A DNA stretch of 64,000 nucleotides from Streptomyces sp. CB02009. Its GTDB lineage: Bacteria > Actinomycetota > Actinomycetes > Streptomycetales > Streptomycetaceae. Location of the stretch: NCBI RefSeq assembly GCF_001905825.1, contig NZ_LIVV01000004.1, positions 310,001 through 374,000 on the forward strand, written 5' to 3'. A model generated the notes under the pieces. The model was given only the letters and a program-made list of their open reading frames with translations. It was not told the origin of the DNA and did no database searches. The position numbers and the translations under genes were made by a program. Below, piece after piece: positions 49,278 through 59,574 of this stretch; the first letter of the stretch is position 1; each line of letters begins with the position of its first letter.

Positions 49278-49318
49278 AAACACCCGGCCGGGAGAGTGTC
49301 CTCCCCGGCCGGGTGTTT
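49278..49318 (-). terminator. Terminator of the bkd operon overlapping parS
   Basis: AAACACCCGGCCGGGAG pairs with CTCCCCGGCCGGGTGTTT (one bulge), just past the bkdC stop on the minus strand. Its right arm runs into the parS palindrome. Confidence 0.7.
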
Positions 49319-49328
49319 CACGTGAAAC
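49315..49328. other. parS: parS centromere site (perfect)
   Basis: GTTTCACGTGAAAC is the exact 14-bp palindrome that ParB binds in Streptomyces. It is intergenic, between bkdC and the GntR gene. ParB-parS complexes cluster around oriC to organise segregation into spores. Confidence 0.85.
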
Positions 49329-49343
49329 GTCGCAACTCAGGCT

Positions 49344-50813
49344 TTACGCCCAGCTGATCAGCCTCTTCGGCTGCTCCAGGATCGCGGCGACGTCCGCCAG
49401 GAACTTGGAGCCGAGCTCGCCGTCGACCAGGCGGTGGTCGAAGGAAAGGGCCAGCGTCGTGACCTGGCGCGGCTTCACCTTGCCCTTGTGGACCCACGGC
49501 TGGAGCTTGATCGCGCCGACCGCGAGGATCGCGGACTCGCCGGGGTTCAGGATGGGCGTACCGGTGTCGACGCCGAAGACGCCGACGTTGGTGATGGTGA
49601 AGGTGCCGCCCTGCATCGCCGCCGGGGTGGTCTTCCCGTCGCGGGCCGTGGAGATCAGCTCGCTCAGCGACGCAGAGAGCTCGGGCAGGGTCTGCGCGTG
49701 CGCGTCCTTGATGTTCGGCACGAGCAGACCGCGCGGGGTGGCCGCGGCGATGCCCAGGTTCACGTAGTGCTTGAGGACGATCTCCTGCGCCGCCTCGTCC
49801 CAGGCCGCGTTGATCTCCGGGTTGCGCCGGACGGCGACCAGGACGGCCTTGGCGATGAGGAGCAGCGGGTTGACCCGCAGGCCCGCCATGTCCGTACCGG
49901 ACTTGAGCTCCTCGACCAGCTTCATCGTGCGCGTGATGTCGAAGGTCACGAACTCGGTGACGTGCGGGGCGGTGAACGCCGAGCCGACCATCGCCGCCGC
50001 CGTGGCCTTCCGTACGCCCTTGACGGGGACACGGGTCTCCCGGGCGTCGGCCGACACGGCGGGCGCGGCCTGCACGGCCGGCGCGGCCGCCGGAACGGCC
50101 ACGGGCTCGGCGACGGGCGCCGGGGCCTCGACGGCCGGCGCGGGCGCCGGAGCGGCCGCCGCGTGGACGTCCTCACGGGTGATGATGCCGTCCGGGCCGG
50201 TCGGGGTGACCGTCGCCAGGTCGACGCCGAGGTCCTTCGCGAGCTTCCGGACCGGCGGCTTCGCCAGCGGTCGCCCGGCGCCCGGCCCGTGCCCGTTGAG
50301 CTGCTCCGGCACGGAGACCGGAACGGCGACGGGGACGGCGACGACGGCCGGAGCCGCCTGCGCCGGAGCGGCGGGAGCGGCCGGGACCGCGCCCTGCGCC
50401 GCCTTGCGCGGGCGCCGCTTGGTGGAGCTCGCGGCCACGCCGTAGCCGACGAGGACCGGCGTACGGCCCTGCGGCTCGGCCTCCTCCTCGACGGCCGGGG
50501 CGACCGGAGCGGGCGCCGCGGCCTGGACGACCGGAGCGGCCTCGGCCGCCGGCGCCTCGGGCGCGGCCCCGCCGCCGACGTTCACCGAGATGATGACCTG
50601 GCCGACGTCGACCGTGGTCCCCTCGGGGAAGCGCAGCTCGTGGACCGTGCCGTCGAACGGGATCGGCAGCTCGACCGCGGCCTTGGCCGTCTCGACCTCG
50701 CACACGACCTGGCCGTCCTCGACCGTGTCACCGGGCTGGACGTACCACTTGAGGATCTCGGCCTCGGTGAGGCCCTCGCCCACATCGGGCATCTTGAATT
50801 CGCGGATCGTCAC
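49344..50813 (-). CDS. bkdC: Branched-chain 2-oxoacid dehydrogenase E2 (lipoamide acyltransferase)
   Basis: A 489-residue E2. The lipoyl domain (1-80) has the lipoylated Lys in CEVETAKAAVEL, then an Ala/Pro-rich linker. The peripheral-subunit binding domain (about 180-225) reads AKPPVRKLAKDLGVDL. The catalytic domain has SFDHRLVDGELGSKFL with the active-site His. It transfers acyl groups to CoA. GTG 50813 follows AGGAG; the spacing to bkdB is 10 bases. Confidence 0.93.
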   Translation of the reverse strand: MTIREFKMPDVGEGLTEAEILKWYVQPGDTVEDGQVVCEVETAKAAVELPIPFDGTVHELRFPEGTTVDVGQVIISVNVGGGAAPEAPAAEAAPVVQAAAPAPVAPAVEEEAEPQGRTPVLVGYGVAASSTKRRPRKAAQGAVPAAPAAPAQAAPAVVAVPVAVPVSVPEQLNGHGPGAGRPLAKPPVRKLAKDLGVDLATVTPTGPDGIITREDVHAAAAPAPAPAVEAPAPVAEPVAVPAAAPAVQAAPAVSADARETRVPVKGVRKATAAAMVGSAFTAPHVTEFVTFDITRTMKLVEELKSGTDMAGLRVNPLLLIAKAVLVAVRRNPEINAAWDEAAQEIVLKHYVNLGIAAATPRGLLVPNIKDAHAQTLPELSASLSELISTARDGKTTPAAMQGGTFTITNVGVFGVDTGTPILNPGESAILAVGAIKLQPWVHKGKVKPRQVTTLALSFDHRLVDGELGSKFLADVAAILEQPKRLISWA

Positions 50814-50823
50814 GGTGCTCTCC

Positions 50824-51804
50824 TCAGTACGCCAGCGAGCGGTCGACGGCGTCGAGCACGCGATCGAGACCCGGCAGGTACTCCTCCTCCAGGCGCGCCG
50901 GCGGGTACGGCGCGTGGTAGCCGCCGACCCGCAGGACGGGGGCCTCCAGGTGGTAGAAGCAGCGCTCGGTGATCCGGGCGGCGATCTCCGCGCCGGCACC
51001 GTAGAAGACCGGGGCCTCGTGGACCACCACGAGGTGGCGGGTCTTCTCGACGGACCGCTGGATGGCGTCGAAGTCGATCGGGGACATCGAGCGGAGGTCC
51101 AGGACCTCGACCGACTTGCCCTCCTCCTGGGCGGCCGCGGCGGCCTCCAGGCAGACCTTCACCATCGGCCCGTACGCGGCGAGCGTCAGGTCGGTGCCCT
51201 CGCGGGCCACCCGGGCGTCGTGGAGCGCGCCGGGGATGGCCTCGGTGTCGACCTCGCTCTTGTCCCAGTAGCGCCGCTTGGGCTCGAAGAAGATGACCGG
51301 GTCGTCGCTCTGGATGGCCTGCTGGAGCATCCAGTAGGCGTCCGAGGAGTTGGACGGCGAGACGACCTTGAGGCCCGGTACGTGCGCGAAGAGCGCCTCG
51401 GGGGACTCGGAGTGGTGCTCGACCGCGCCGATGCCGCCGCCGTACGGGATGCGGATGACGACGGGCATCTTGACCTTGCCGAGCGCACGGGCGTGCATCT
51501 TGGCGAGCTGCGTGACGATCTGGTCGTACGCGGGGAAGACGAAACCGTCGAACTGGATCTCGACGACCGGGCGGTAGCCGCGCAGGGCCAGGCCGATCGC
51601 GGTGCCGACGATGCCGGACTCGGCGAGCGGCGAGTCGATGACCCGGTCCTCGCCGAAGTCCTTCTGCAGACCGTCGGTGACCCGGAAGACACCGCCGAGC
51701 TTGCCGACGTCCTCGCCCATGATGAGGACCTTGGGGTCGGTCTCCAGCGCCTTGCGGAGCGACTCGTTGAGCGCCTTGGCGAGCGGAAGCTTCTGTACAG
51801 CCAT
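50824..51804 (-). CDS. bkdB: Branched-chain 2-oxoacid dehydrogenase E1 beta
   Basis: A 326-residue E1 beta subunit with MGEDVGKLGGVFRVTDGLQ, DSPLAESGIVGTAIGLALRG and the C-terminal domain ending VLDAVDRSLAY. With E1 alpha it decarboxylates 2-oxo acids from Val, Leu and Ile, supplying branched starter units for fatty acids and polyketides. Its start lies two bases from the stop of bkdA, so expression is coupled. Confidence 0.95.
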   Translation of the reverse strand: MAVQKLPLAKALNESLRKALETDPKVLIMGEDVGKLGGVFRVTDGLQKDFGEDRVIDSPLAESGIVGTAIGLALRGYRPVVEIQFDGFVFPAYDQIVTQLAKMHARALGKVKMPVVIRIPYGGGIGAVEHHSESPEALFAHVPGLKVVSPSNSSDAYWMLQQAIQSDDPVIFFEPKRRYWDKSEVDTEAIPGALHDARVAREGTDLTLAAYGPMVKVCLEAAAAAQEEGKSVEVLDLRSMSPIDFDAIQRSVEKTRHLVVVHEAPVFYGAGAEIAARITERCFYHLEAPVLRVGGYHAPYPPARLEEEYLPGLDRVLDAVDRSLAY

Positions 51805-51806
51805 GG

Positions 51807-52985
51807 TTACTTGACCTCGCCATCCGCGAAGGACGCCTGGTAGGCGGCGAACTGCGCGCGCTCCTCGTCGACGAGCGCGTGCCCGTCCGCGTACACGTTC
51901 TCGAAGATCGCCATGTCGTCGGGGTCGGGCATGTTCCGCACGCCCTCGCGGACGCGCTTGCCGAGCGCCTCGCTCTCGGCCTCCAGAGCCTCGAAGAAGG
52001 CCTCGTCGGCGTGGCCCTCCCGCTCCAGGTACGCCTTGAGGCGCAGGATCGGGTCCTTGGCCTCCCAGGCCTCCCGCTCCTCGTCCCGGCGGTACTTCGT
52101 CGGGTCGTCGGAGGTGGTGTGGGCACCCATGCGGTAGGTGAAGGCCTCGACGAGGGTCGGGCCCTCGCCGCGGCGGGCGCGCTCCAGGGCGGAGCGGGTG
52201 ACCGCGAGGCAGGCCAGGACGTCGTTGCCGTCGACCCGGACGCCGGGGAAGCCGAAGCCGCGGGCGCGCTGGTAGAGCGGGACGCGGGTCTGCTTCTCGG
52301 TGGGCTCGGAGATCGCCCACTGGTTGTTCTGGCAGAAGAACACGACGGGCGCGTTGTAGACCGCGGAGAAGGTGAACGCCTCGTTGACGTCGCCCTGGCT
52401 GGAGGCGCCGTCACCGAAGTAGGCGATCACGGCGGAATCCGCGCCGTCCTTGGCGATACCCATCGCATAACCCGTGGCGTGCAGGGTCTGGGAGCCGATG
52501 ACGATCGTGTAGAGGTGGAAATTGTTGCTGTTGGGATCCCAGCCACCGTGGTTCACACCGCGGAACATTCCCAGCAGATTCGTCGGGTCGACACCGCGGA
52601 CCCACGCGACACCGTGTTCGCGGTAGGTCGGAAAGACGTAGTCGTCATCCCGCAGCGCACGGCCGGAGCCGATCTGGGCGGCCTCCTGGCCGAGCAGCGA
52701 CGCCCACAGGCCCAGCTCGCCCTGACGCTGCAGGGAGGTCGCCTCGGCGTCGAAGCGACGGGTGAGGACCATGTCGCGGTAGAGACCGCGCAGCTCCTCG
52801 GCGCTCAGGTCGATGTCGTAATCGGGGTGCTGGACGCGCTCTCCCTCGGGCGTCAGCAGCTGGACGAGCTCAGGCTCTGCGCTCTGCGCCGCCGGTGCCT
52901 TCTTCGCGCTTGCGGCGCTGGTGGTGCGCTTGGCGCCGCTGCTGCGTCGCGTCGTCTTGCGCGCGGCAGTGCTCTCCACGGTCAC
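51807..52985 (-). CDS. bkdA: Branched-chain 2-oxoacid dehydrogenase E1 alpha
   Basis: A 392-residue E1 alpha subunit. The TPP-binding motif is GDGASSQGDVNEAFTFSAVY with FFCQNNQWAIS. The N-terminal 40 residues are basic and Ala/Ser/Lys-rich. GTG 52985 has GGAGGAG upstream. The operon has its promoter in the 338-bp region shared with a divergent orphan response regulator. Confidence 0.95.
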   Translation of the reverse strand: MTVESTAARKTTRRSSGAKRTTSAASAKKAPAAQSAEPELVQLLTPEGERVQHPDYDIDLSAEELRGLYRDMVLTRRFDAEATSLQRQGELGLWASLLGQEAAQIGSGRALRDDDYVFPTYREHGVAWVRGVDPTNLLGMFRGVNHGGWDPNSNNFHLYTIVIGSQTLHATGYAMGIAKDGADSAVIAYFGDGASSQGDVNEAFTFSAVYNAPVVFFCQNNQWAISEPTEKQTRVPLYQRARGFGFPGVRVDGNDVLACLAVTRSALERARRGEGPTLVEAFTYRMGAHTTSDDPTKYRRDEEREAWEAKDPILRLKAYLEREGHADEAFFEALEAESEALGKRVREGVRNMPDPDDMAIFENVYADGHALVDEERAQFAAYQASFADGEVK

Positions 52986-53323
52986 GTGCGTGCTCCTCCG
53001 TCGGTCCGGCCTCCGGGTTCGCCGGTAAGCCAGTGCGGCTCCGCCTTATCCGTACCCTTCGCACGGGGTGGGTGCGACGCGGCCGGAGTCGGGCGTGACA
53101 GGTGCTCCGGCGAACGCCGTCATAGGCACGTTACCCATAGTGCGGCATTCCTGCGAAACCCCACCTGACCTGCGATTTTGCTTGGATTTCCAAGTAAATC
53201 GAGAAAAGGGGGACTCGCTGCTGGTCAGCGCATGGACAACGGCCCGACGCCGTCGTCGGAACATCCGGCACGTTATCCCGCGCACCCCGGGCGCGGGAAG
53301 AGCCAATATGTGAGACTGGCAGC
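52986..53323. other. 338-bp divergent regulatory region of bkdABC and the response regulator
   Basis: No gene was found. It holds a perfect-arm dyad at 53181-53194, an AT-rich block (about 53170-53205) and a 7-bp hairpin CCCGCGC/GCGCGGG (53277-53297). A leaderless start for the regulator is possible: GAGACT at 53312-53317 lies six bases before its GTG. Confidence 0.5.
53181..53194. promoter_or_regulatory. Palindrome CTTGGATTTCCAAG (candidate operator)
   Basis: Arms CTTGGA/TCCAAG are perfect around a 2-base centre, in the AT-rich part of the divergent bkdA/response-regulator region. It suits a dimeric regulator controlling either gene. Confidence 0.4.
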
Positions 53324-53983
53324 GTGCGCGAAGAAGGAAAAATCCGGGTATTTCTGCTGGACGACCATGAAGTCGTCCGGCGCGGCGTCCACGAGCTGCT
53401 CTCCGTGGAGGACGACATCGAGGTGGTCGGGGAGGCCGGGACGGCGGCGGACGCGCTGGTCAGGATCCCCGCGACCCGTCCCGACGTCGCCGTGCTCGAC
53501 GTCCGGCTGCCGGACGGCAGCGGGGTCGAGGTGTGCCGGGAGATCCGTTCGCAGGACGAGGACATCAAGTGCCTGATGCTGACCTCGTACGCGGACGACG
53601 AGGCGCTCTTCGACGCGATCATGGCCGGAGCCTCGGGTTATGTCCTCAAGGCCATCCGCGGCAACGAACTCCTGAACGCGGTACGGGACGTGGCGGCCGG
53701 CAAGTCGCTGCTCGACCCGGTGGCCACCGCCCGCGTCCTGGAGCGGCTGCGCGACGGCAACAGTCCGAAGGGTGACGACAAGCTCGCCAGTCTGACGGAG
53801 CAGGAGCGCAAGATCCTGGACCTGATCGGCGAGGGCCTGACCAACCGGGTCATCGGCGAGCGCCTCCACCTCGCGGAGAAGACCATCAAGAACTATGTCT
53901 CCAGCCTGCTGTCGAAGCTGGGCATGGAGCGGCGCTCGCAGGCCGCCGCCTACGTGGCGCGGCTCCAGGCGGAGCGCCACTGA
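53324..53983 (+). CDS. Orphan NarL-family response regulator
   Basis: A 219-residue regulator. The receiver (about 8-125) has FLLDDHEVVRRG, the phospho-acceptor Asp in VAVLDVRLPDG and the Lys in GYVLKAIRG. The LuxR/NarL HTH (about 150-212) reads LTEQERKILDLIGEGLTNRV and AEKTIKNYVSSLLSKLGMERRSQAA. No kinase gene is adjacent. From memory, S. coelicolor has an orphan regulator at the same place beside bkd (SCO3818). Confidence 0.92.
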   Translation: MREEGKIRVFLLDDHEVVRRGVHELLSVEDDIEVVGEAGTAADALVRIPATRPDVAVLDVRLPDGSGVEVCREIRSQDEDIKCLMLTSYADDEALFDAIMAGASGYVLKAIRGNELLNAVRDVAAGKSLLDPVATARVLERLRDGNSPKGDDKLASLTEQERKILDLIGEGLTNRVIGERLHLAEKTIKNYVSSLLSKLGMERRSQAAAYVARLQAERH

Positions 53984-54154
53984 CGCACGCCGGGGCCCCG
54001 GAGCGGGCCGCGCGCCGTCGGTGACGCCGGAACGGGCCGCGCCGCCGGTGAGGCCGGAGCGCGGCCGACCGCCCCGATTCGGGACCTACGTCCCCGCGAA
54101 ACCGGGGCAGGGGCCCCTTTTCCGACACGGTGCCGGTGGCGGAGAGTGGATGCC

Positions 54155-54607
54155 ATGTCCACCGACGAGATCCGCGCCATCGAGCTGCTCAGCCGTGTGT
54201 CGTACGGCCGGGTGGCGACGAGCATGCGGGCGATGCCGTTCGTCGCCCCCGCCCGCCACATCGTGGCCGACGGCCGCGTCCTGCTCCGGCTGCACCGGGG
54301 CCTCGGCTACCACCGCGCCTGCAACGGCAGCGTCGTCGCCTACGGTGCGGACAACTTCAGCTCCGGGTCCGCGAACCTCTGGTCCGTGCAGTTCACCGGC
54401 ACCGCGGAGATCGTCGAGCCGACCGCGGAGGAGCTCGCGGAGTTCGGCACCGAGCCCGAGCTGGTGGACGGCGAGGCCTTCGACCCGGTTTACATGCGCA
54501 TCGAACCGCAGTTCGTGACGGTGCACGCGCTCGACTACGCGAGCGAGACCCCGGGCACCCGGCCCGCCCCCCACTCCGTCCGGCGACACCTCCACCACGT
54601 AGCGTGA
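54155..54607 (+). CDS. Pyridoxamine 5'-phosphate oxidase-like flavin split-barrel protein
   Basis: A 150-residue split-barrel protein. ELLSRVSYGRVATSMRAMPFVAP and the following HIVADGRVLLRLHRGLGYHR strand pattern match PNPOx-like proteins that bind FMN or F420. The enzymatic role is unknown. ATG 54155 has GGAG 10 bases upstream; GTG 54146 is an alternative. Confidence 0.82.
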   Translation: MSTDEIRAIELLSRVSYGRVATSMRAMPFVAPARHIVADGRVLLRLHRGLGYHRACNGSVVAYGADNFSSGSANLWSVQFTGTAEIVEPTAEELAEFGTEPELVDGEAFDPVYMRIEPQFVTVHALDYASETPGTRPAPHSVRRHLHHVA

Positions 54608-54622
54608 TCTAACATCTGGTAA

Positions 54623-55786
54623 GTGCCGCGCTCATATGAACCGCCCACTCCACCGGCCGAACCGCCCGGCCCCCGGACCGGCGGTCGCCGACCGGGCGCC
54701 CACCGGTCCGCCGCCTCCCCACCCGCCGCACCGCTCGGCGCCCCACCCGCACCCCTCGGGGCCCCGCCCGCCCCGCCGGTCGGCGCCCTGCTCCGCCGCC
54801 ACCGGTACGCCGGAGAACCCCTCTCCTGCGTGCCCGTCGCCGAAGGGCTCCTCAACCGCGGCTTCCGCCTCTCCACCACCCGCGGCACCTACTTCCTCAA
54901 ACAGCACCTCGACGCGCCCACCGCCGATCGCGCCACCATCGCCCGGCAGCACCGCGCCACCCAGCGGCTGCACGCCCTCGGCCTGCCCGTCGCCCCGCCG
55001 CTGCCCGACACCACCGGCCGCACGGTCGCCGTCGTCGACGGCCACTGCTACGCCCTGCACCCCTGGATCGACGGCCGCCACCGCGACGGCGCCCAGCTCT
55101 CCCTGGGCTGCTCCCGGCGCCTCGGCACCCTCCTCGGCCAGGTCCACACCGCCCTGGACCGGGTCATGGAGCCCTCGGGGCCCGACGGGGCCGGCGCCAC
55201 CGCCGGCGACGCCGTCTGCGCCAGCGCGGACCTCCTGGACACCTTCCGGGCCATCGACGAGCTGATCCGCCTGGCCCGCGCCCACCGCCCCCGCGACAGC
55301 TTCGACGCGCTCGCCGAGCACCGCCTCAGGGAACGCCGCCGGCTCCTCGCCCAGCACGCCCACCACCGCCCGCCGCCCGCCGCGGCCGCCGGCTGGGTGC
55401 ACGGCGACTTCCACCCGCTGAACCTGCTCTACCGGGGCGCCGAGCCCGCCGCGATCATCGACTGGGACCGGCTCGGGGTCCGCCCGAGGGCCGAGGAGGC
55501 GGTCAGGGCCGCCGCCATCTTCTTCGTAAGGCCGGGGGGCGAGCTGGCCCTGGAGAAGGTCCGGGCGTACGCGCGCGCGTACCGGCGGGCGACCGGCGCC
55601 GACCGCGCCGAGCTGGCGGCGGCGGTGCGCCGGGTGTGGTGGGAGCGGCTCAACGACTTCTGGACCCTGCGCTGGCGCTACCAGCTGCACGACCGAAGGG
55701 CCGACCCGCAGTTTCCTGCGATGTCGGCCCTGGCGGTCTGGTGGACCCGCGAGTACGAGGCGGTGAGCGACGCGTTCGCGGGGTGA
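54623..55786 (+). CDS. Aminoglycoside phosphotransferase-family kinase
   Basis: A 387-residue protein with the APH/choline-kinase fold: N-lobe (LLNRGFRLSTTRGTYFLKQHL with the Lys), catalytic loop VHGDFHPLNLLY and metal Asp in IIDWDRLGVRP. The N-terminal 55 residues are Pro/Gly-rich and disordered. GTG 54623 lies 15 bases after the previous stop, suggesting co-transcription. Substrate is unknown; most Streptomyces members act on sugars or small metabolites rather than antibiotics. Confidence 0.85.
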   Translation: MPRSYEPPTPPAEPPGPRTGGRRPGAHRSAASPPAAPLGAPPAPLGAPPAPPVGALLRRHRYAGEPLSCVPVAEGLLNRGFRLSTTRGTYFLKQHLDAPTADRATIARQHRATQRLHALGLPVAPPLPDTTGRTVAVVDGHCYALHPWIDGRHRDGAQLSLGCSRRLGTLLGQVHTALDRVMEPSGPDGAGATAGDAVCASADLLDTFRAIDELIRLARAHRPRDSFDALAEHRLRERRRLLAQHAHHRPPPAAAAGWVHGDFHPLNLLYRGAEPAAIIDWDRLGVRPRAEEAVRAAAIFFVRPGGELALEKVRAYARAYRRATGADRAELAAAVRRVWWERLNDFWTLRWRYQLHDRRADPQFPAMSALAVWWTREYEAVSDAFAG

Positions 55787-55822
55787 GGCGGCGTCCGGGC
55801 CGGGGGCCCGGGCCGAGCCCGG

Positions 55823-57451
<1,629 letters not shown>

Positions 57452-57645
57452 CAGTCCTCGCCGTCGTCTGTCGTGCCGTGTCCAGTCGTCACGCTACAGG
57501 CTCCGTACGACACCACGGTCCGAGATGGACCGGCCATCCAACCCCTTCCACGTACACCTGTGCAAATTCGGCAGGATTCCTCCGCCCCCGCGGAAACGGT
57601 TCGGGGGACCTTCCTGTGCGGAGGGTCACGGAACGGGCACCTGGC

Positions 57646-57673
57646 TTGACGTGTCACTGCCCTCGGGCAGACT
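57646..57673 (+). promoter_or_regulatory. HrdB-type promoter for the PASTA kinase
   Basis: TTGACG (57646-57651) and CAGACT (57668-57673) with a 16-base spacer, about 47 bases before the start codon. Confidence 0.5.
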
Positions 57674-57726
57674 TGGCCAGGAAATTCCGGATCGACGCCG
57701 CCACGCGCGCGTATGGGGGAGCACAG

Positions 57727-59397
57727 ATGAGCCAGGACGGCGCACAGGGCCGCTATGCGGGCGGTTCGGTCGCGGGCGGCCGGTACCAGCTGCGCGACCT
57801 TCTCGGCGAGGGCGGCATGGCGTCGGTCTACCTGGCCTACGACAGTGCGCTCGACCGCCAGGTCGCCATCAAGACGCTGCACACCGAGCTCGGCCGGGAG
57901 CAGTCCTTCCGCGAGCGCTTCCGCCGCGAGGCGCAGGCGGTCGCGAAGCTGTCGCACACCAACATCGTCTCGGTCTTCGACACCGGCGAGGACACCCTCG
58001 ACGGCGCCGTCATGCCGTACATCGTCATGGAGTACGTGGAGGGGCAGCCGCTCGGCTCGGTCCTCGCCTCGGACATCCAGCAGTACGGCGCGATGCCGGC
58101 CGACAAGGCGCTGAAGGTCACGGCCGACGTGCTCGCCGCCCTCGAGGTCAGCCACGAGATGGGCCTGGTCCACCGCGACATCAAGCCCGGCAACGTGATG
58201 CAGACCAAGCGCGGCGTGGTCAAGGTCATGGACTTCGGCATCGCGCGGGCCATGCAGTCCGGCGTGACGTCGATGACGCAGACCGGCATGGTCGTCGGCA
58301 CCCCTCAGTACCTCTCCCCCGAGCAGGCCCTCGGGCGCGCGGTGGACGCCCGCTCCGACCTCTACTCGGTCGGCATCATGCTCTTCCAGCTGCTGACCGG
58401 CCGGCTCCCCTTCGACGCCGACTCCCCGCTGGCCATCGCCTACGCGCACGTGCAGGAGGAGCCGGTCGCCCCGTCGACCGTCAACCGGGCCGTGACGCCG
58501 GCGATGGACGCCCTCGTCGCCCGCGCGCTGCGAAAGAACCCGAACGAGCGGTTCCCGAGCGCGGCCGCGATGCGCGACGAGTGCCTGCGGGTGCTCTCCG
58601 CCGGTCAGACCGGTGCCCCGGTGATCGTCGCCGGCGGCCCCGTCAGCAGCGGTGCGGGCGTCGGCTCCGCGGTCTTCCCGCCCGTCGGCCAGACCCCGCC
58701 GCCGGCCCCGCACTCCGCACCGCACGGGGTGCAGCACCCCTACCAGCCGCCGACGCCGCAGCCCGGACCGTACGGTCCGGCGACCCCGGCCCCCGCCTCT
58801 TCGTACGGCTACCCGCAGCAGGCGCCGACGCACGCTCCGGCGTACCAGACCCCGTCCCACGCCCCGCAGGCCTCGTACCAGGCGCCCACCCCCGCGCCGT
58901 ACGCCCCGGTGCACACCCCCGCGCCCACCTCGACGGGCGGCGGCTCGCGGCGGAACACGCCGGTGATCGTGGGCGCGGCCGTCGTCGCCCTGCTCGCGAT
59001 CGGCGGTCTGGTCGTCGCCCTGAACCTCGACAAGGGCGATGACCCCGAGGCCGGCGGCACCGGCGGCACGGGCACCCAGCAGAGCCAGACCGCGGCCCCC
59101 GGCCACAAGGGCCCGGACCTCACCAAGACGATCGACCCCAAGAAGTGCAGCCAGCCGACGGAGTCGAGCGACGACCCGGAGAAGTTCGAGGTCCCCAACT
59201 TCACGTACAAGAACATCCAGTCGGTGAAGGCCTGCGTCCAGGCCGCCGGCTGGAAGATCATGACGCAGACCCCGGTGGACGAGTCCACGTACGGCGAGGG
59301 CACGGTCCTGGAGCAGTACCCGCCGGCCGGCGAGGACATCACCGACAAGGACGCCGAGTTCACCCTGAAGATCTCGACGGGCAACCCGGGGCAGTAG
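57727..59397 (+). CDS. Membrane Ser/Thr protein kinase with one PASTA domain (PknB type)
   Basis: A 556-residue kinase: catalytic domain (about 18-280; GEGGMASVY, VAIKTL, HRDIKPGNV, MDFGIAR), a long Pro/Ala/Tyr-rich linker (about 295-405), one membrane segment (about 411-433) and a single C-terminal PASTA domain (about 490-553; FEVPNFTYKNIQSVKACVQA). PASTA domains bind muropeptides or beta-lactams. Most PknB proteins have three or four, so this is a short sensor. ATG 57727 has GGGGGA upstream. It is divergent from the first kinase. Confidence 0.92.
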   Translation: MSQDGAQGRYAGGSVAGGRYQLRDLLGEGGMASVYLAYDSALDRQVAIKTLHTELGREQSFRERFRREAQAVAKLSHTNIVSVFDTGEDTLDGAVMPYIVMEYVEGQPLGSVLASDIQQYGAMPADKALKVTADVLAALEVSHEMGLVHRDIKPGNVMQTKRGVVKVMDFGIARAMQSGVTSMTQTGMVVGTPQYLSPEQALGRAVDARSDLYSVGIMLFQLLTGRLPFDADSPLAIAYAHVQEEPVAPSTVNRAVTPAMDALVARALRKNPNERFPSAAAMRDECLRVLSAGQTGAPVIVAGGPVSSGAGVGSAVFPPVGQTPPPAPHSAPHGVQHPYQPPTPQPGPYGPATPAPASSYGYPQQAPTHAPAYQTPSHAPQASYQAPTPAPYAPVHTPAPTSTGGGSRRNTPVIVGAAVVALLAIGGLVVALNLDKGDDPEAGGTGGTGTQQSQTAAPGHKGPDLTKTIDPKKCSQPTESSDDPEKFEVPNFTYKNIQSVKACVQAAGWKIMTQTPVDESTYGEGTVLEQYPPAGEDITDKDAEFTLKISTGNPGQ

Positions 59398-59420
59398 GGC
59401 GGATCCGCCCCCGGTCCCAC

Positions 59421-59446
59421 GACGGCGCGGACGCTTCCGCGCCGTC
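59421..59446 (+). terminator. Terminator after the PASTA kinase gene
   Basis: GACGGCGCGGA pairs perfectly with TCCGCGCCGTC across a 4-base loop, 23 bases after the stop. Confidence 0.75.
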
Positions 59447-59574
59447 CGGACCCCTTCCTTACTCCTCCTGACGCCCCTTTACGTCCGCTGCACCCGCCCC
59501 GGATGCCGGAAGCGTCCCGACATGTGACGCTGAGTCCACTATCTCGTCGGCTCGGCACGGGAGGGGGTCACCCG

